In this document: positions 16,852-26,238 of the stretch, piece after piece
Position numbering within the stretch: the stretch's first letter is position 1
Layout of the letters: every line of letters starts with the position of its first letter
Assembly: GCA_038522635.1 (NCBI GenBank)
Contig: JBCBJZ010000013.1
Coordinates: forward strand, 1-40,381
Length of the DNA: 40,381 bases
DNA from: JBCBJZ01 sp038522635
GTDB taxonomy: Bacteria > Pseudomonadota > Alphaproteobacteria > Rhizobiales > Hyphomicrobiaceae
Reading direction: 5' to 3'
The notes under the pieces: model-generated
The model's input: only the letters and a program-made list of their open reading frames with translations
Database searches by the model: none
What the model was told of the DNA's origin: nothing
Program-made: the position numbers and the translations under genes

Positions 16852-18744
16852 TCATTGGCCGCGCGCTTTCGCAAGCTCGTCCGCCTTGCCTTCGTCGTAC
16901 CACCATAAATCGATGATGCCGCGCGCGAAATCGGGCTTGCGTGCGGGCCGGGCAAACTTATCCCAGTACACCACATTGTGCGCCGCCTTGTACCACTGCG
17001 GCACCCAGTAATGGCCAGCGCGCCAAACCCGGTCGAACGCACGAGCCGCCGTCACCAACTCTTTACGCGACTTGGCCGCAATCATCTTGTTGGTCAGCGC
17101 GTCGATCACCGGGTCTTTGACGCCGGAAATGTTGAGGCTGCCCTGGATGTCGGCCGCAGCGCTCCCCCAGTAGTTGCGCATTTCAACGCCTGGCGTCATG
17201 GCGAGCACATAGCGCCGCGTCGTGATATCGAAATCGAAGGACTTCACACGCCGCTGATACTGCGCCGAATCCACCCGTCGGATGGTGGCCTGGATGCCCA
17301 GACGGCGCAGGTTGCGAATGTAGGTGTTGATGATTTTATCGAAGCTCGGCGAGAACGTGAGGAACTCGATCGTTAGCGGTTGGCCCTTTTTGTCACGCAG
17401 CACGCCGCCGGCCCCCGGTTTGAAGCCGGCCTGCCGCAACAGCGAAAACGCTTCACGTAATTGCGCGCGATTATTGCCGGAGCCATCCGTGCTGGGCGGC
17501 TCATAAGGGGCGGCGAAAACCTCCGGTGGAAGCTTATCGCGAAAAGGCTCAAGCAAGGCCAACTCGGCCGGGCTCGGCTTGCCGCTGGCCTTCATGTCGG
17601 AGTTTTCGAAGAACGATTGCGTGCGCTTGTAGAGCGAGAAAAAAAGGTTTTTGTTGGTGGTCTCGAAATCGAACGCGAAGTCCAACGCCTTGCGAACACG
17701 CACGTCCTTGAATTTGTCGCGGCGGGTGTTGATGAAGAATCCTTGCGCGCCACCGGGGCGCTTGTCGGGCAAGGTCAAGCGGATGAGCTGCTTGTTGCGT
17801 ACGGCTCTGATGTTATAGGCGGTGGCCCAGTCTTTTGAGGTGAACTCCTCGCGCAAATCGTAGTTGCCGGATTTCAGGCTTTCCAATTCCGCGCTACGGT
17901 TCAGATAGTATTCATAGCGCAACGTGTTGAAGTTGAAGCGTCCCACGTTGACCGGCAGATCTTTGGCCCAGTAATCCGTGCGGCGACTGTAAGCGATGAA
18001 ACGACCCTGGTCGAACTTCTCGATTTTATAGGGACCTGAACCGAGCGGCGGCTCCAATGTTACCTCTTTGAAGCGCCGCTTGCTGTAATAGGCCTTGGAC
18101 AGGATTGGCAAAGTTGCCACCGTCACCGGAAGGTTGCGTACCAAGTCGCCCTTGAAGGTGTAGCGGACGGTGTAGTCGTCGAGCGCCTCCGCCTTGACGA
18201 CATCGCGCAGCAGGTTGCGGTAGACCGGAGCGCCGTCTTTTTTGAGGATGTCGAAACTGAAAACGACGTCCGCGGCGGTCAGTTTGCTCCCATCGGAAAA
18301 GCGTGCAGCTTTGCGCAAAACAAACGTTACCGCCTTTTTATCGTCGGCGATCTCCGCCGTGCGCGCGACGAGGCCGTAGACGGAACCTGGCTCATCGCCG
18401 GCTGGCACCATCAACGAGTCGAACAGGAAACTGAGCCCCTGTGCAGCGTCGCCCTCGCGAATAAAGGCGTTGAAGCTGTCGAAGGTGGTGATCCCCGCGG
18501 TGCCGATCATCGACAGTTTGCCGCCCTTGGGTGCGGACGGGTTAACGTAATCGAAGTGCTTGAAGCCGGCGGGGTATTTGAGGTCGCCGAACGGCGAGAG
18601 CCCGTGGCGTGGGGCGGCCTGTGCGCTGAAGGCGAAGGCGAGCGTCGTCAACGCGGCGGCGGCGTACGCCAACAGCGCTCGGGTCCAGCCGCGTGCGCCG
18701 CCCGTTTTCACGGTCGGTTGCGGGGGTGCCAACGGTGGGGACAT
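16852..18744 (-). CDS. Extracellular solute-binding protein of the Yej importer (proximal copy)
   Basis: A 630-residue family-5 solute-binding protein with a signal peptide (about 22-45, cleavage after AQA). It has the YejA-type start (HGLSPFGDLKYPAGFKHFDYVNP) and internal blocks shared with the next gene (SFNAFI, GSGPYKI, YRRTDYWAKDLP). It would deliver peptides to YejBEF in the periplasm. ATG 18744 has AGAGG six bases upstream; the alternative 21 bases earlier lacks this. It lies between a second paralogous binding protein and yejB, so one of the two may be YejA-like and the other specialised (as YejA and YepA in Agrobacterium); I cannot tell which. Confidence 0.92.
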   Translation of the reverse strand: MSPPLAPPQPTVKTGGARGWTRALLAYAAAALTTLAFAFSAQAAPRHGLSPFGDLKYPAGFKHFDYVNPSAPKGGKLSMIGTAGITTFDSFNAFIREGDAAQGLSFLFDSLMVPAGDEPGSVYGLVARTAEIADDKKAVTFVLRKAARFSDGSKLTAADVVFSFDILKKDGAPVYRNLLRDVVKAEALDDYTVRYTFKGDLVRNLPVTVATLPILSKAYYSKRRFKEVTLEPPLGSGPYKIEKFDQGRFIAYSRRTDYWAKDLPVNVGRFNFNTLRYEYYLNRSAELESLKSGNYDLREEFTSKDWATAYNIRAVRNKQLIRLTLPDKRPGGAQGFFINTRRDKFKDVRVRKALDFAFDFETTNKNLFFSLYKRTQSFFENSDMKASGKPSPAELALLEPFRDKLPPEVFAAPYEPPSTDGSGNNRAQLREAFSLLRQAGFKPGAGGVLRDKKGQPLTIEFLTFSPSFDKIINTYIRNLRRLGIQATIRRVDSAQYQRRVKSFDFDITTRRYVLAMTPGVEMRNYWGSAAADIQGSLNISGVKDPVIDALTNKMIAAKSRKELVTAARAFDRVWRAGHYWVPQWYKAAHNVVYWDKFARPARKPDFARGIIDLWWYDEGKADELAKARGQ

Positions 18745-18986
18745 GGGGGACCTCTGAAACAACAATGATGGGGCGGTGATGAAGGGCGCCCGCGAGAGCT
18801 ACGGCCAGGCGCGGATCGCTGTGTTCGTCGGAAACATCCTAGCCCGGCAATGGGGCATCACCGCAGCGCACGCCATGCGATGGGGGCTACGCAGATCCAC
18901 GTGGTGGCAGATCCTTCGTGGGGGGGGCGCAGCCGCGGTTTAACGATCGAACCGATCCTTCTAACCACGGCTGAGCGCTATTACGC

Positions 18987-20912
18987 TTACTTCGCGTCCG
19001 CCAACGCGCTGGCGGCGGCTTTGTCATACCACCACACCTGCAAGAACGAGACGCTTTGTGACGGCAACGTTTTGGGGCGACCGAACCGGTTCCAAAACGC
19101 AACGCGGGCATAGGGCACGTGCCACTGGGGTACAACGTAGTGGTTCCACAGAAGGACGCGATCGAGCGCCCGGGTCGCCGCCACCAACTCCGCGCGATCG
19201 GGCGCGAAGATGATCTTGTCGATCAAGGCATCAACCGCCGGGTTCTTGATCCCGATCAGATTGCGCGAACCGTTGCGGTCTGCGGCCGTGCTGCTCCAAT
19301 AATCGCGTTGTTCGTTACCGGGCGAGAAACTTTGCGGGAACTGACCGACAACGATGTCGAAATCGAACCGGTCGTAGCGGCGCTGGTATTGCGCGCTATC
19401 GACGATGCGCACCGAAGTTTGAATGCCAAGGCGATTCAACGTTTGCGCGTAGGGAAGCACGATCCGCTTGAACGACTCCGATACGAGCAGGAATTCCACC
19501 TTGAGCGGTTTGCCGTCCTTATTGTGCAGCACACGACCACTGCCACCGGGTGCATTCTTGACGGACCAGCCGGCGGCGGTGAGCAGCTTGAAGGCTTGCC
19601 GCAGGTTCTTGCGCACGTCGCCGGGCGCCTTGACGACCGGGTTTTCAAACGGCGTGGTGAAAACTTCTGCGGGGATCTTATCTTTAAGCGGCGTCAGCAA
19701 CTCCAGTTCGCGCCCCTTGGGCAGTCCTGACGATGCAAGCTCGGTCCCTGCGAAATAACTGCCCGTGCGCTCATATTGCTCGTAGAACAGGTTTTTGTTC
19801 GCCGTCTCAAAATCGAAGGCCAAGTTGAACGCTTGGCGTACGCGTGCATCTTGAAACGCCAAGCGTCGTGTGTTCAGCACAAACGCCTGCATCGAGACCG
19901 GGCGCTTCAGCTTGATCCGCTCTTTGCGGATCAGGCCTTTGCTGACCGCGGGGATGTTGAACGCCGTCGCCCAGTTCTTTGCGCTGGAGGCGCGCCAGTA
20001 ATCGATCTGATCGAGCTTGAAGCTCTCCAACGCTGCATCGAGGTTGCGATAATACGTGTAACGGATCTCATCGAAATTCCATTGACCCTTCACGATGGGA
20101 AGGTCTTTGGCCCAATAGTCCTTCACCCGCTTGTAGGTTATGAAATTACCGGCATCATATTCAGCGACTTTGTAAGGCCCTGAACCCAGCAAAGGTTCGA
20201 GCATGGCGCTCGCAGGGTTGCGTGCTTCACCTTTGGCGTTCTTGGCGCTCCACCAATGCTTGGGCAAAATCGGCAATTGACCGACGATTTGCGGCAGTTC
20301 GCGGTTATTTTTGACGTCGAACTTGAACGTCACCTGGCGCTCGCCCGTTTTCGCAGCCGAAACGACGTTCTTGTAATAAAACGCGTATTGCGGATGCGCC
20401 TTTTTCAGTGCGGACAGCGAAAAGACCACGTCTTCAGGCGTGATCGGTTTACCGTCGTGCCAGCGCGCTTGCGGGCGTAGACCGAAGGTGACCGATGAAA
20501 AATCGTCGGGATGGGACACCCATTCTGCGATCAAGCCGTATTCGGCGTTCGGCTCGTCGGGGCTGTTGGCCATCAGCGTGTCGAACGGCAAACCGCCCGC
20601 GATCGCGGAATCGCCCTGGCGCGAGAACGGGTTCAGCGAATCAAAGCTGCCCTGCTGCCAAAGGCGTACGCGGCCGCCTTTTGGCGCGTTGGGGTTGACC
20701 CACTTGAAGTGCTTGAAGTCGGGGCCGTATTGCGGCTTGCCCACCAGCGATAGAGCGTGCCGCCTCACCTCGTTGGCGAACGCTGAAGGGGCAGCGATAG
20801 AGGCGCATGATACCGCGACCGCGATTCCGGCGCTGAAAACGAGAGGCCCGCGTGCTGCACGAGCACGCAAGGGTGCGGTAAGGCGGGAGAGAGGCTGAGA
20901 AAGAAGCTGCAT
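18987..20912 (-). CDS. Extracellular solute-binding protein of the Yej importer (distal copy)
   Basis: A 641-residue paralogue of the neighbouring binding protein, with a signal peptide ending near SAFA/NE. Shared blocks include FKHFKWVNPNAPKGG, SGPYKVAEYDAG, YKRVKDYWAKDLPIVKG and the C-terminal WHVPYARVAFWNRFG. It differs clearly in the substrate-facing half, which points to a separate ligand range (inference). Two consecutive ATG codons (20915 and 20912) lie just after GGAG; 20912 gives the better spacing of five bases. It is the first gene of the operon. The 241-base gap before the next copy holds no recognisable element. Confidence 0.92.
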   Translation of the reverse strand: MQLLSQPLSRLTAPLRARAARGPLVFSAGIAVAVSCASIAAPSAFANEVRRHALSLVGKPQYGPDFKHFKWVNPNAPKGGRVRLWQQGSFDSLNPFSRQGDSAIAGGLPFDTLMANSPDEPNAEYGLIAEWVSHPDDFSSVTFGLRPQARWHDGKPITPEDVVFSLSALKKAHPQYAFYYKNVVSAAKTGERQVTFKFDVKNNRELPQIVGQLPILPKHWWSAKNAKGEARNPASAMLEPLLGSGPYKVAEYDAGNFITYKRVKDYWAKDLPIVKGQWNFDEIRYTYYRNLDAALESFKLDQIDYWRASSAKNWATAFNIPAVSKGLIRKERIKLKRPVSMQAFVLNTRRLAFQDARVRQAFNLAFDFETANKNLFYEQYERTGSYFAGTELASSGLPKGRELELLTPLKDKIPAEVFTTPFENPVVKAPGDVRKNLRQAFKLLTAAGWSVKNAPGGSGRVLHNKDGKPLKVEFLLVSESFKRIVLPYAQTLNRLGIQTSVRIVDSAQYQRRYDRFDFDIVVGQFPQSFSPGNEQRDYWSSTAADRNGSRNLIGIKNPAVDALIDKIIFAPDRAELVAATRALDRVLLWNHYVVPQWHVPYARVAFWNRFGRPKTLPSQSVSFLQVWWYDKAAASALADAK

Positions 20913-21153
20913 CATAACTCCGGGCTCGTGATGGACGCCGGAGGCAGATGAGCGGTGGACCACCGCCTTTGGCCTTGATCCGGCTGACCTCTTTTGGGGT
21001 GAGAGTGAGGACAAGGCCAGGCCGAAGCCAAGTTAATTGTTGGTCATCGCATTTGAGCGGGCGGGCCATCCGCAACCGAACCGCGGGCGTCGATGAGGCC
21101 TTCGATCGTGTCGTCATGGGGGCGGCGCGATCCCGCGGCCGCCCACCTTGAAC

Positions 21154-21702
21154 TCAGTTTGAGCCCATGGCCTGCGGGCTGTCGGACAGCGAGTTCAGAT
21201 AGGCCAGCAGGTCGGCGATATCGCTTTCGGACTTGAGCCCAGCGAAAACCATTTTGGTGCCGGCTGCGTACTTCTTCGGCTTGTGCATGAACTTGCTGAG
21301 CTCTTCAAACGTCCAGCCGCCTTCGATTTTCTTGAGCGCGCTCGAGTAGTTGAAGCTGGACAGCGAGGCGATGTCGCGGTTGACGACGTTCCACAGGTTC
21401 GGGCCGACACGGTTCGCACCGCCCTTGTTCGGCGTGTGGCAGGCTGCGCATTTGCGGAACACCTTTTGCCCAGCCTCCGCGCTTGCTGAGGCGAGCAGCG
21501 GTTTCACGAGATCAAAGCTGAACGCGACCTTCTCGGCCGCAGGCTTGTTGCCGCTGTCGGCTGCCGGCTCAGGCTTGGGCAGGCTGTAGCCAAGCTTTCC
21601 CACCTCTTTGTGAGACATCTCTTCGCGAACCTCAAAGAAGGTCTTCGTGCCGAAGAGGGTCAGGAACGCTGCGAAGATGCAGCCCCAGATCTTGTAGTCC
21701 AT
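21154..21702 (-). CDS. cycM: Membrane-anchored c-type cytochrome, CycM-like
   Basis: A 182-residue protein with one N-terminal membrane segment (about 5-20) that is not followed by a cleavage site, a charged linker, and a class I cytochrome c domain. The heme motif is CAACH at 85-89 and the distal Met ligand is M151 in GTKMVFAG. In rhizobia, CycM-like proteins pass electrons from the bc1 complex to terminal oxidases at the periplasmic face. The ATG at 21702 has AAGGA nine bases upstream. It is divergent from kdsB, an arrangement I recall as conserved in Hyphomicrobiales. Confidence 0.9.
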   Translation of the reverse strand: MDYKIWGCIFAAFLTLFGTKTFFEVREEMSHKEVGKLGYSLPKPEPAADSGNKPAAEKVAFSFDLVKPLLASASAEAGQKVFRKCAACHTPNKGGANRVGPNLWNVVNRDIASLSSFNYSSALKKIEGGWTFEELSKFMHKPKKYAAGTKMVFAGLKSESDIADLLAYLNSLSDSPQAMGSN

Positions 21703-21809
21703 CGTCCGTCATCCTTGCGTTGGCAACGCGTGGTCGGGCCAGGGCAGGGTCATCGTCCATCTGCGCCGTGGAACCTGTGCGTGCCCTGTTCGAGCGGGAG
21801 TTGGCCTGG

Positions 21810-21837
21810 ACTATATTGGTTCGCAAAGGCGACGCAA
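21810..21837 (-). promoter_or_regulatory. Possible promoter for the cytochrome c gene
   Basis: On the minus strand TTGCGT (21837-21832) and TATAGT (21815-21810) are separated by 16 bases. The -10 box matches consensus at five of six positions. A start near 21803 would give a leader of about 100 bases. The remaining cycM-kdsB gap (21703-21998) shows nothing else recognisable. Confidence 0.35.
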
Positions 21838-21998
21838 CGGGTCATCTCGTCCTACGATCGTCCGATCGCTTGGGCGGCGTGATCATGGTTTGTTCGCAAC
21901 GTTGCAGCGTGTCTCGCGCATGCTGCCCGACGGGGCAGGGTGGCGATGGCGGCGGATACGATTGAGGCGGCGGCCCAGGGATCGTAAAGGGTAGCGGC

Positions 21999-22727
21999 AT
22001 GAGCGACACTTTAGTTATGATCCCGGCGCGGATGGCATCCACCCGCCTGCCCGATAAGCCGTTGGCGATGATCGGCGATGCGCCAATGATCGTGCATGTG
22101 ATGGCGCGTGCGCGCGAAGCCGCCGTGGGCGATGTGATCGTGGCGACGGACGATGAACGCATCGTCAAAGCCGTGGAGGCCGCCGGCGGGCGCGCCCAAA
22201 TGACCGGTGCGCACCACACGTCTGGATCAGATCGCATCCATGAAGCGATGCTGGCCTGCGATCCAGATGCGCGCGCGCAAGTCATCGTGAATTTGCAAGG
22301 GGATCTGCCGACACTGGAGCCGCGCCTGATCTCGGCCTGTGTGGCGGGCCTCGCCGACGCGGAAGTGGACATCGCGACGCTTGTCTGCCCGATTACGCAA
22401 GCGAGCGAGCGCGACAATCCGAACGTGGTCAAATGTGTGGGCACCCCACGCGGCGATGCGCGGCTGCGGGCGCTCTATTTCACCCGCGCGACCGCGCCGT
22501 CCGGTGAAGGTCCGCTCTATCACCATATCGGAATTTACGCGTACCGGCGGTCGGCCCTTGATGCGTTCGTTGCGCTTTCGCCTTCACCGCTTGAGCGTCG
22601 TGAGAGGTTGGAGCAGTTGCGCGCGCTGGAGCATGGGATGCGGATCGACGCGATGATCGTGGATACGGTGCCGTTGGGTGTGGATACGGCGGGGGATCTC
22701 GCACGGGCACGTGCGGCGCTAGAGTGA
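21999..22727 (+). CDS. kdsB: 3-deoxy-manno-octulosonate cytidylyltransferase
   Basis: A 242-residue KdsB. The N-terminal nucleotide-binding signature (IPARMASTRLPDKPL), the VATDD motif, the NLQGDLP segment and the YHHIGIYAYRRSAL block match the family along its whole length. It makes CMP-Kdo from CTP and Kdo in the cytoplasm, the activated sugar for the inner core of lipopolysaccharide, so the organism is Gram-negative with an LPS core. The ATG at 21999 has AAAGGG about eight bases upstream. It is followed by pheA in the same direction. Confidence 0.96.
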   Translation: MSDTLVMIPARMASTRLPDKPLAMIGDAPMIVHVMARAREAAVGDVIVATDDERIVKAVEAAGGRAQMTGAHHTSGSDRIHEAMLACDPDARAQVIVNLQGDLPTLEPRLISACVAGLADAEVDIATLVCPITQASERDNPNVVKCVGTPRGDARLRALYFTRATAPSGEGPLYHHIGIYAYRRSALDAFVALSPSPLERRERLEQLRALEHGMRIDAMIVDTVPLGVDTAGDLARARAALE

Positions 22728-22790
22728 GTGCGGGCACGTCCAGCGCCAAAGTGAGTGCGGACCCGCGCGATATTGCAGTAAATGTGGCCA

Positions 22791-22804
22791 CGCCCGATGA
22801 TCTA
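22791..22804. repeat. Possible solo end of the dispersed palindromic element
   Basis: A 14-base exact match (CGCCCGATGATCTA) to the end of copy A (reverse complement of 1444-1457), in the kdsB-pheA gap. The rest of the element is absent, so this may be a remnant or chance. Confidence 0.25.
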
Positions 22805-22886
22805 GGTTCGCGCCCACGCGCTGATCAGCGCGCACCCACAGATCGCACGCCCGTCCAACCCACACCCTATCACCACTGAGCCCACC

Positions 22887-23783
22887 ATGCCCGACGCCTC
22901 GCCTGCTCCTGCCACCCGCACTGGCACCATCGCCTACCAGGGCGAACCCGGTGCGAACTCGCACATCGCGTGCACAACCATGTACCCGCGCATGACGCCG
23001 ATGGCCTGCCCAACCTTCGAGGATGCGCTGTCGCACGTCAGCAAAGGTGATGCGGCGCTTGCCATGATCCCGATCGAGAACTCGGTTGCCGGGCGCGTGG
23101 CCGACATCCACCACCTGTTGCCCGATGCGGGGCTCTATATCGTAGGTGAACACTTCGAGCGCGTGCGCCATACGCTGATGGCGCGGCCGACGGCCAGCCT
23201 TGACACCGTGAAGCGCGTGCTCTCTCACACCCAGGCGCTTGGCCAATGCCGCAACACGCTGCGCGACCTCAATCTGACGCCGGTGCCTGAGGCCGATACG
23301 GCCGGTTCAGCCCGCTTGGTTGCGGAAAGCGATGATGACACGGTCGCTGCGATCGCGAGCGCCCTCGCCGCGGAGATTTACGGGCTCAAGGTTCTGCGCA
23401 CCGACATCGAAGATGAAACGCATAACACCACGCGTTTCATCGTGCTCGCCAACGCGCCCGATGACGCGGATGCCGATGAAGGCGACGGCACGATTGTGAC
23501 GACCTTCATCTTTCAGGTCCGCAACGTACCGGCCGCGCTCTACAAGGCGCTTGGCGGGTTCGCCACCAACGGCGTCAACATGACCAAGCTGGAGAGCTAT
23601 CAGCTTGGCGGTTCGTTCAATGCGTCGATGTTTTACGCTGACGTCGAGGGGCACCCGAATGAACGGCCGCTCAAGCTGGCCTTGGAGGAGTTGTCGTTTT
23701 TCTCCCGCAACGTGCAGATTCTGGGCGCTTACCCGGCAAGCCCGGAACGGGCGCGCTTGCGCGAGCAGGCGAATTTGCTCTGA
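22887..23783 (+). CDS. pheA: Prephenate dehydratase
   Basis: A 298-residue monofunctional enzyme (no chorismate mutase part). The catalytic domain shows YQGEPGANSH, the ENSVAG loop and the NTTRF motif containing the key Thr. A C-terminal ACT domain (about 205-280) begins GALYKAL-like, with ESYQ where the phenylalanine-binding ESRP is found in other branches; this variant is usual in alphaproteobacteria as far as I recall. It converts prephenate to phenylpyruvate in phenylalanine synthesis, and the ACT domain probably mediates feedback. ATG 22887 lacks a clear ribosome site. The gene lies 159 bases after kdsB. Confidence 0.95.
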   Translation: MPDASPAPATRTGTIAYQGEPGANSHIACTTMYPRMTPMACPTFEDALSHVSKGDAALAMIPIENSVAGRVADIHHLLPDAGLYIVGEHFERVRHTLMARPTASLDTVKRVLSHTQALGQCRNTLRDLNLTPVPEADTAGSARLVAESDDDTVAAIASALAAEIYGLKVLRTDIEDETHNTTRFIVLANAPDDADADEGDGTIVTTFIFQVRNVPAALYKALGGFATNGVNMTKLESYQLGGSFNASMFYADVEGHPNERPLKLALEELSFFSRNVQILGAYPASPERARLREQANLL

Positions 23784-23836
23784 GTGTTGTGGCGCCGCGT
23801 TCCGCGTGGATGGACGTTATCGCAGGCCGCTTGAGG

Positions 23837-23870
23837 GTCGGTTCGGTTTTCGCGTCGAAGCGGAACCGAC
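23837..23870 (+). repeat. Short palindromic repeat, second family, copy 1
   Basis: Perfect arms GTCGGTTC (23837-23844) and GAACCGAC (23863-23870) enclose a TTTTCG and GAAGCG core. A related sequence lies inverted at 28585-28616. It sits in the pheA-amidase gap. It resembles the short intergenic palindromes of rhizobia and could also serve as an mRNA-end hairpin, although no T-run follows. Confidence 0.5.
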
Positions 23871-23938
23871 GTGGCTCCACCCGATGCGGATGAACGTCAG
23901 CATGCCCTTCAGCCGCTTTTGCAAAAAACAGGTTCGCC

Positions 23939-25150
23939 ATGTCATCTGACGCTTCACCGGTCCCGCCACTGCCCCATGACCCTTACGGGGCGTTTTGCAC
24001 GCACACCCACGTGGCCATGGAAGGTGCGCCCGACGGCCCCCTGCATGGCCTGACGTTGGCGGTCAAAGACGCCTACGCGATCGCCGGGCACCGGACCGGG
24101 AACGGCAACCCGACGTGGCATGACACCCATCCGCCGGCCCAGCATACGGCATCGGCTGTGACGACGCTGCTGGATGCCGGTACGCGGATTGTCGGCAAAA
24201 CGCATTGCGATGAGCTTTGCTACGCGCTCAACGGTGAGAACGTCCACTACGGTACGCCGGACAATCCGGCGGCGCCCGGTCGTATCCCCGGTGGATCCTC
24301 GAGCGGTTCAGCGGTGGCCGTGGCAGCCGGGCTCGCCGATATCGCGCTTGGCTCTGACACGGGCGGATCGGTGCGCCTGCCGGCAAGCTACTGTGGCATC
24401 TACGGGATCCGCACCACGCACGGGCGGATCGCGGCCGATGGGGTTGTCCCGCTTGCTCCCTCGTTCGACACGGTCGGGTGGTTCACCGCGGATGCGGCCT
24501 TGTTTGAGCGTGTCGGGATGGTGATGTTGCCTGACGCCGATGTCGCGCCGCCGCCGACCAAACTACGTGTGTTGGGCGATGCATTCTCGATCGCAGGCCC
24601 TGACGTGGTGGAAGCGTTGCAACCGGGCATGGACGTGGTCGCACAGGCGCTCGGCGCGCATGATCATGTGCGCGTGCCGGCCGATGAAATGGGGGCGCTG
24701 ATGAATGATTTCCGCGTGCTCCAGGGCGCCGACATCTGGCGCACCCATGGCGCTTGGATCAAGGAGCATGAGCCGCATTTTGGGCCTGGCATTGCAGAAC
24801 GCTTCGCCTGGACGGCAACGATCACCAACGATGAAGTGGCCGCTGCGGGCGCGCGTCAGGCGCAATGGCGCGCGCGGGTCGATGATCTGCTGGCCGATGG
24901 TGCGGTGATCGCTTTGCCAGTGGCACCGGGTGCTGCGCCTGTACGCGATCAGCCTGCCGAAGCGCTTGAGAAATACCGTTTCACGCTGTTGACCCTGCTG
25001 TCGCTTGCGGGGCTCGCCGGCCTGCCTCAGGTCAGCCTTCCGCTCGGCGATATCGATGGGCTGCCGGTCGGCTTTGGGTTGATCGGTGCGCGCGGGAGCG
25101 ATCGTGGGCTTCTGGCACTGGCCGCGCGCTTAGGCGGTCAGTTCCACTGA
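23939..25150 (+). CDS. Amidase signature family hydrolase
   Basis: A 403-residue amidase. The Ser-cisSer-Lys triad is visible as K43 in AVKDAY, S120 in GGSSSGS and S144 in SDTGGSVRLPA, with the 24-residue spacing between the two Ser residues typical of the family. It hydrolyses amide bonds; the length fits small cytoplasmic amidases such as indoleacetamide or glutamyl-amidase-like enzymes, but the substrate is unknown. It is not GatA: it is shorter and gatB/gatC are not near. ATG 23939 has only a weak ribosome site. It follows pheA by 155 bases with a hairpin between. Confidence 0.9.
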   Translation: MSSDASPVPPLPHDPYGAFCTHTHVAMEGAPDGPLHGLTLAVKDAYAIAGHRTGNGNPTWHDTHPPAQHTASAVTTLLDAGTRIVGKTHCDELCYALNGENVHYGTPDNPAAPGRIPGGSSSGSAVAVAAGLADIALGSDTGGSVRLPASYCGIYGIRTTHGRIAADGVVPLAPSFDTVGWFTADAALFERVGMVMLPDADVAPPPTKLRVLGDAFSIAGPDVVEALQPGMDVVAQALGAHDHVRVPADEMGALMNDFRVLQGADIWRTHGAWIKEHEPHFGPGIAERFAWTATITNDEVAAAGARQAQWRARVDDLLADGAVIALPVAPGAAPVRDQPAEALEKYRFTLLTLLSLAGLAGLPQVSLPLGDIDGLPVGFGLIGARGSDRGLLALAARLGGQFH

Positions 25151-25239
25151 CAACCCTAGCGACGTCGAGGGTGCCCGTTCAACGGCGCGTCCGCGCGTGC
25201 CATGTAACCGTTCATGCCAAGCACGATTAACGCCGCTGC

Positions 25240-25264
25240 AGGCTTCATAACCCTGGGGAAGCCT
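25240..25264. repeat. Inverted repeat between amidase and rimK
   Basis: Perfect 7-base arms AGGCTTC (25240-25246) and GAAGCCT (25258-25264) with an 11-base loop. There is no T-run after it, so a terminator is not supported. It could be an operator or an mRNA structure ahead of rimK. Confidence 0.3.
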
Positions 25265-25332
25265 TGCCACAGGGCTGCCTCTTTGGGCTATGTTTTGCGT
25301 CAAAAATTGAGCCCCACGGCAAGGAGACCCCG

Positions 25333-26238
25333 ATGAAGCTGCTCATGATGGCGCGCAATCCTGCGCTCTATTCGCATCGCCGCATCGTGGAGTCGGCCGA
25401 AGCGCGCGGGCATACGGTGGACATCATCAACACGCTGCGCTGCACGATCAACATCGCTGCGCACCATCCCGACATCTACTACGACGGCAATAAGCTTGAG
25501 GGCTATGACGCCGTAATCCCACGCATAGGCGCGTCGGTCACGTTCTACGGGCTGGCGGTGTTGCGCCAGTTTGAGATGGCGGGGGTTTGGCCGCTGAATG
25601 AGTCGGTCGCGATCGGGCGTTCGCGCGACAAACTGCGCTCGATGCAACTGCTGTCGCGCCGCGGCATCGGTCTGCCGGTGACGGTGTTCGCGCACGATCC
25701 CAAGGCTGCCGGTGAAGTGGTGGAGATGGCCGGTGGTGCGCCGGTGGTGATCAAGCTGCTTGAAGGCACGCAGGGCATTGGCGTGGTGCTCGCTGAAACC
25801 ACAAACTCGGCGAAGTCGGTGATCGAAGCCTTCCGCGGCGCCAACGTGAACATCCTTGCGCAGGAGTTCATCCGCGAAGCCGGCGGGACGGACATCCGCT
25901 GCCTCGTGATCGGCGATACGGTGGTGGCTTCCATGCAGCGCAAGGGGGCGGAGGGCGACTTCCGCTCCAACCTGCACCGCGGTGGTTCGGCCCGGACGAT
26001 CAAGATCACGGCGCAGGAGCGGTTGGCTGCGGTCGGCGCGGCGAAGGCCATGGGGCTTAATGTGTGCGGTGTTGATATGCTGCGCGCCAACCACGGGCCG
26101 GTGATCATGGAGGTCAACTCTTCGCCGGGCCTTGAGGGCATCGAGAAGGCGACGGAGAAGGACATCGCCGGGCGCATCATCGAGTTCATCGAGAAGAACG
26201 CCAAGCCGGGGAAGACGCGGACGCGCGGGCGTGGCTAG
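25333..26238 (+). CDS. rimK: RimK-family ATP-grasp glutamate ligase
   Basis: A 301-residue ATP-grasp protein close to RimK of E. coli in length. The N-terminal pre-ATP-grasp domain starts MKLLMMARNPALYSHRRIVE; the ATP-binding VIKLLEGTQGIGVVLAE loop and the metal-binding end PVIMEVNSSPGLEGIE are intact. RimK adds glutamate residues to the C-terminus of ribosomal protein S6 or makes poly-glutamate peptides. The ATG at 25333 has a strong AAGGAG six bases upstream. Its last bases overlap the GTG start of the next gene by eight bases, so the two are probably translated together. Confidence 0.94.
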   Translation: MKLLMMARNPALYSHRRIVESAEARGHTVDIINTLRCTINIAAHHPDIYYDGNKLEGYDAVIPRIGASVTFYGLAVLRQFEMAGVWPLNESVAIGRSRDKLRSMQLLSRRGIGLPVTVFAHDPKAAGEVVEMAGGAPVVIKLLEGTQGIGVVLAETTNSAKSVIEAFRGANVNILAQEFIREAGGTDIRCLVIGDTVVASMQRKGAEGDFRSNLHRGGSARTIKITAQERLAAVGAAKAMGLNVCGVDMLRANHGPVIMEVNSSPGLEGIEKATEKDIAGRIIEFIEKNAKPGKTRTRGRG

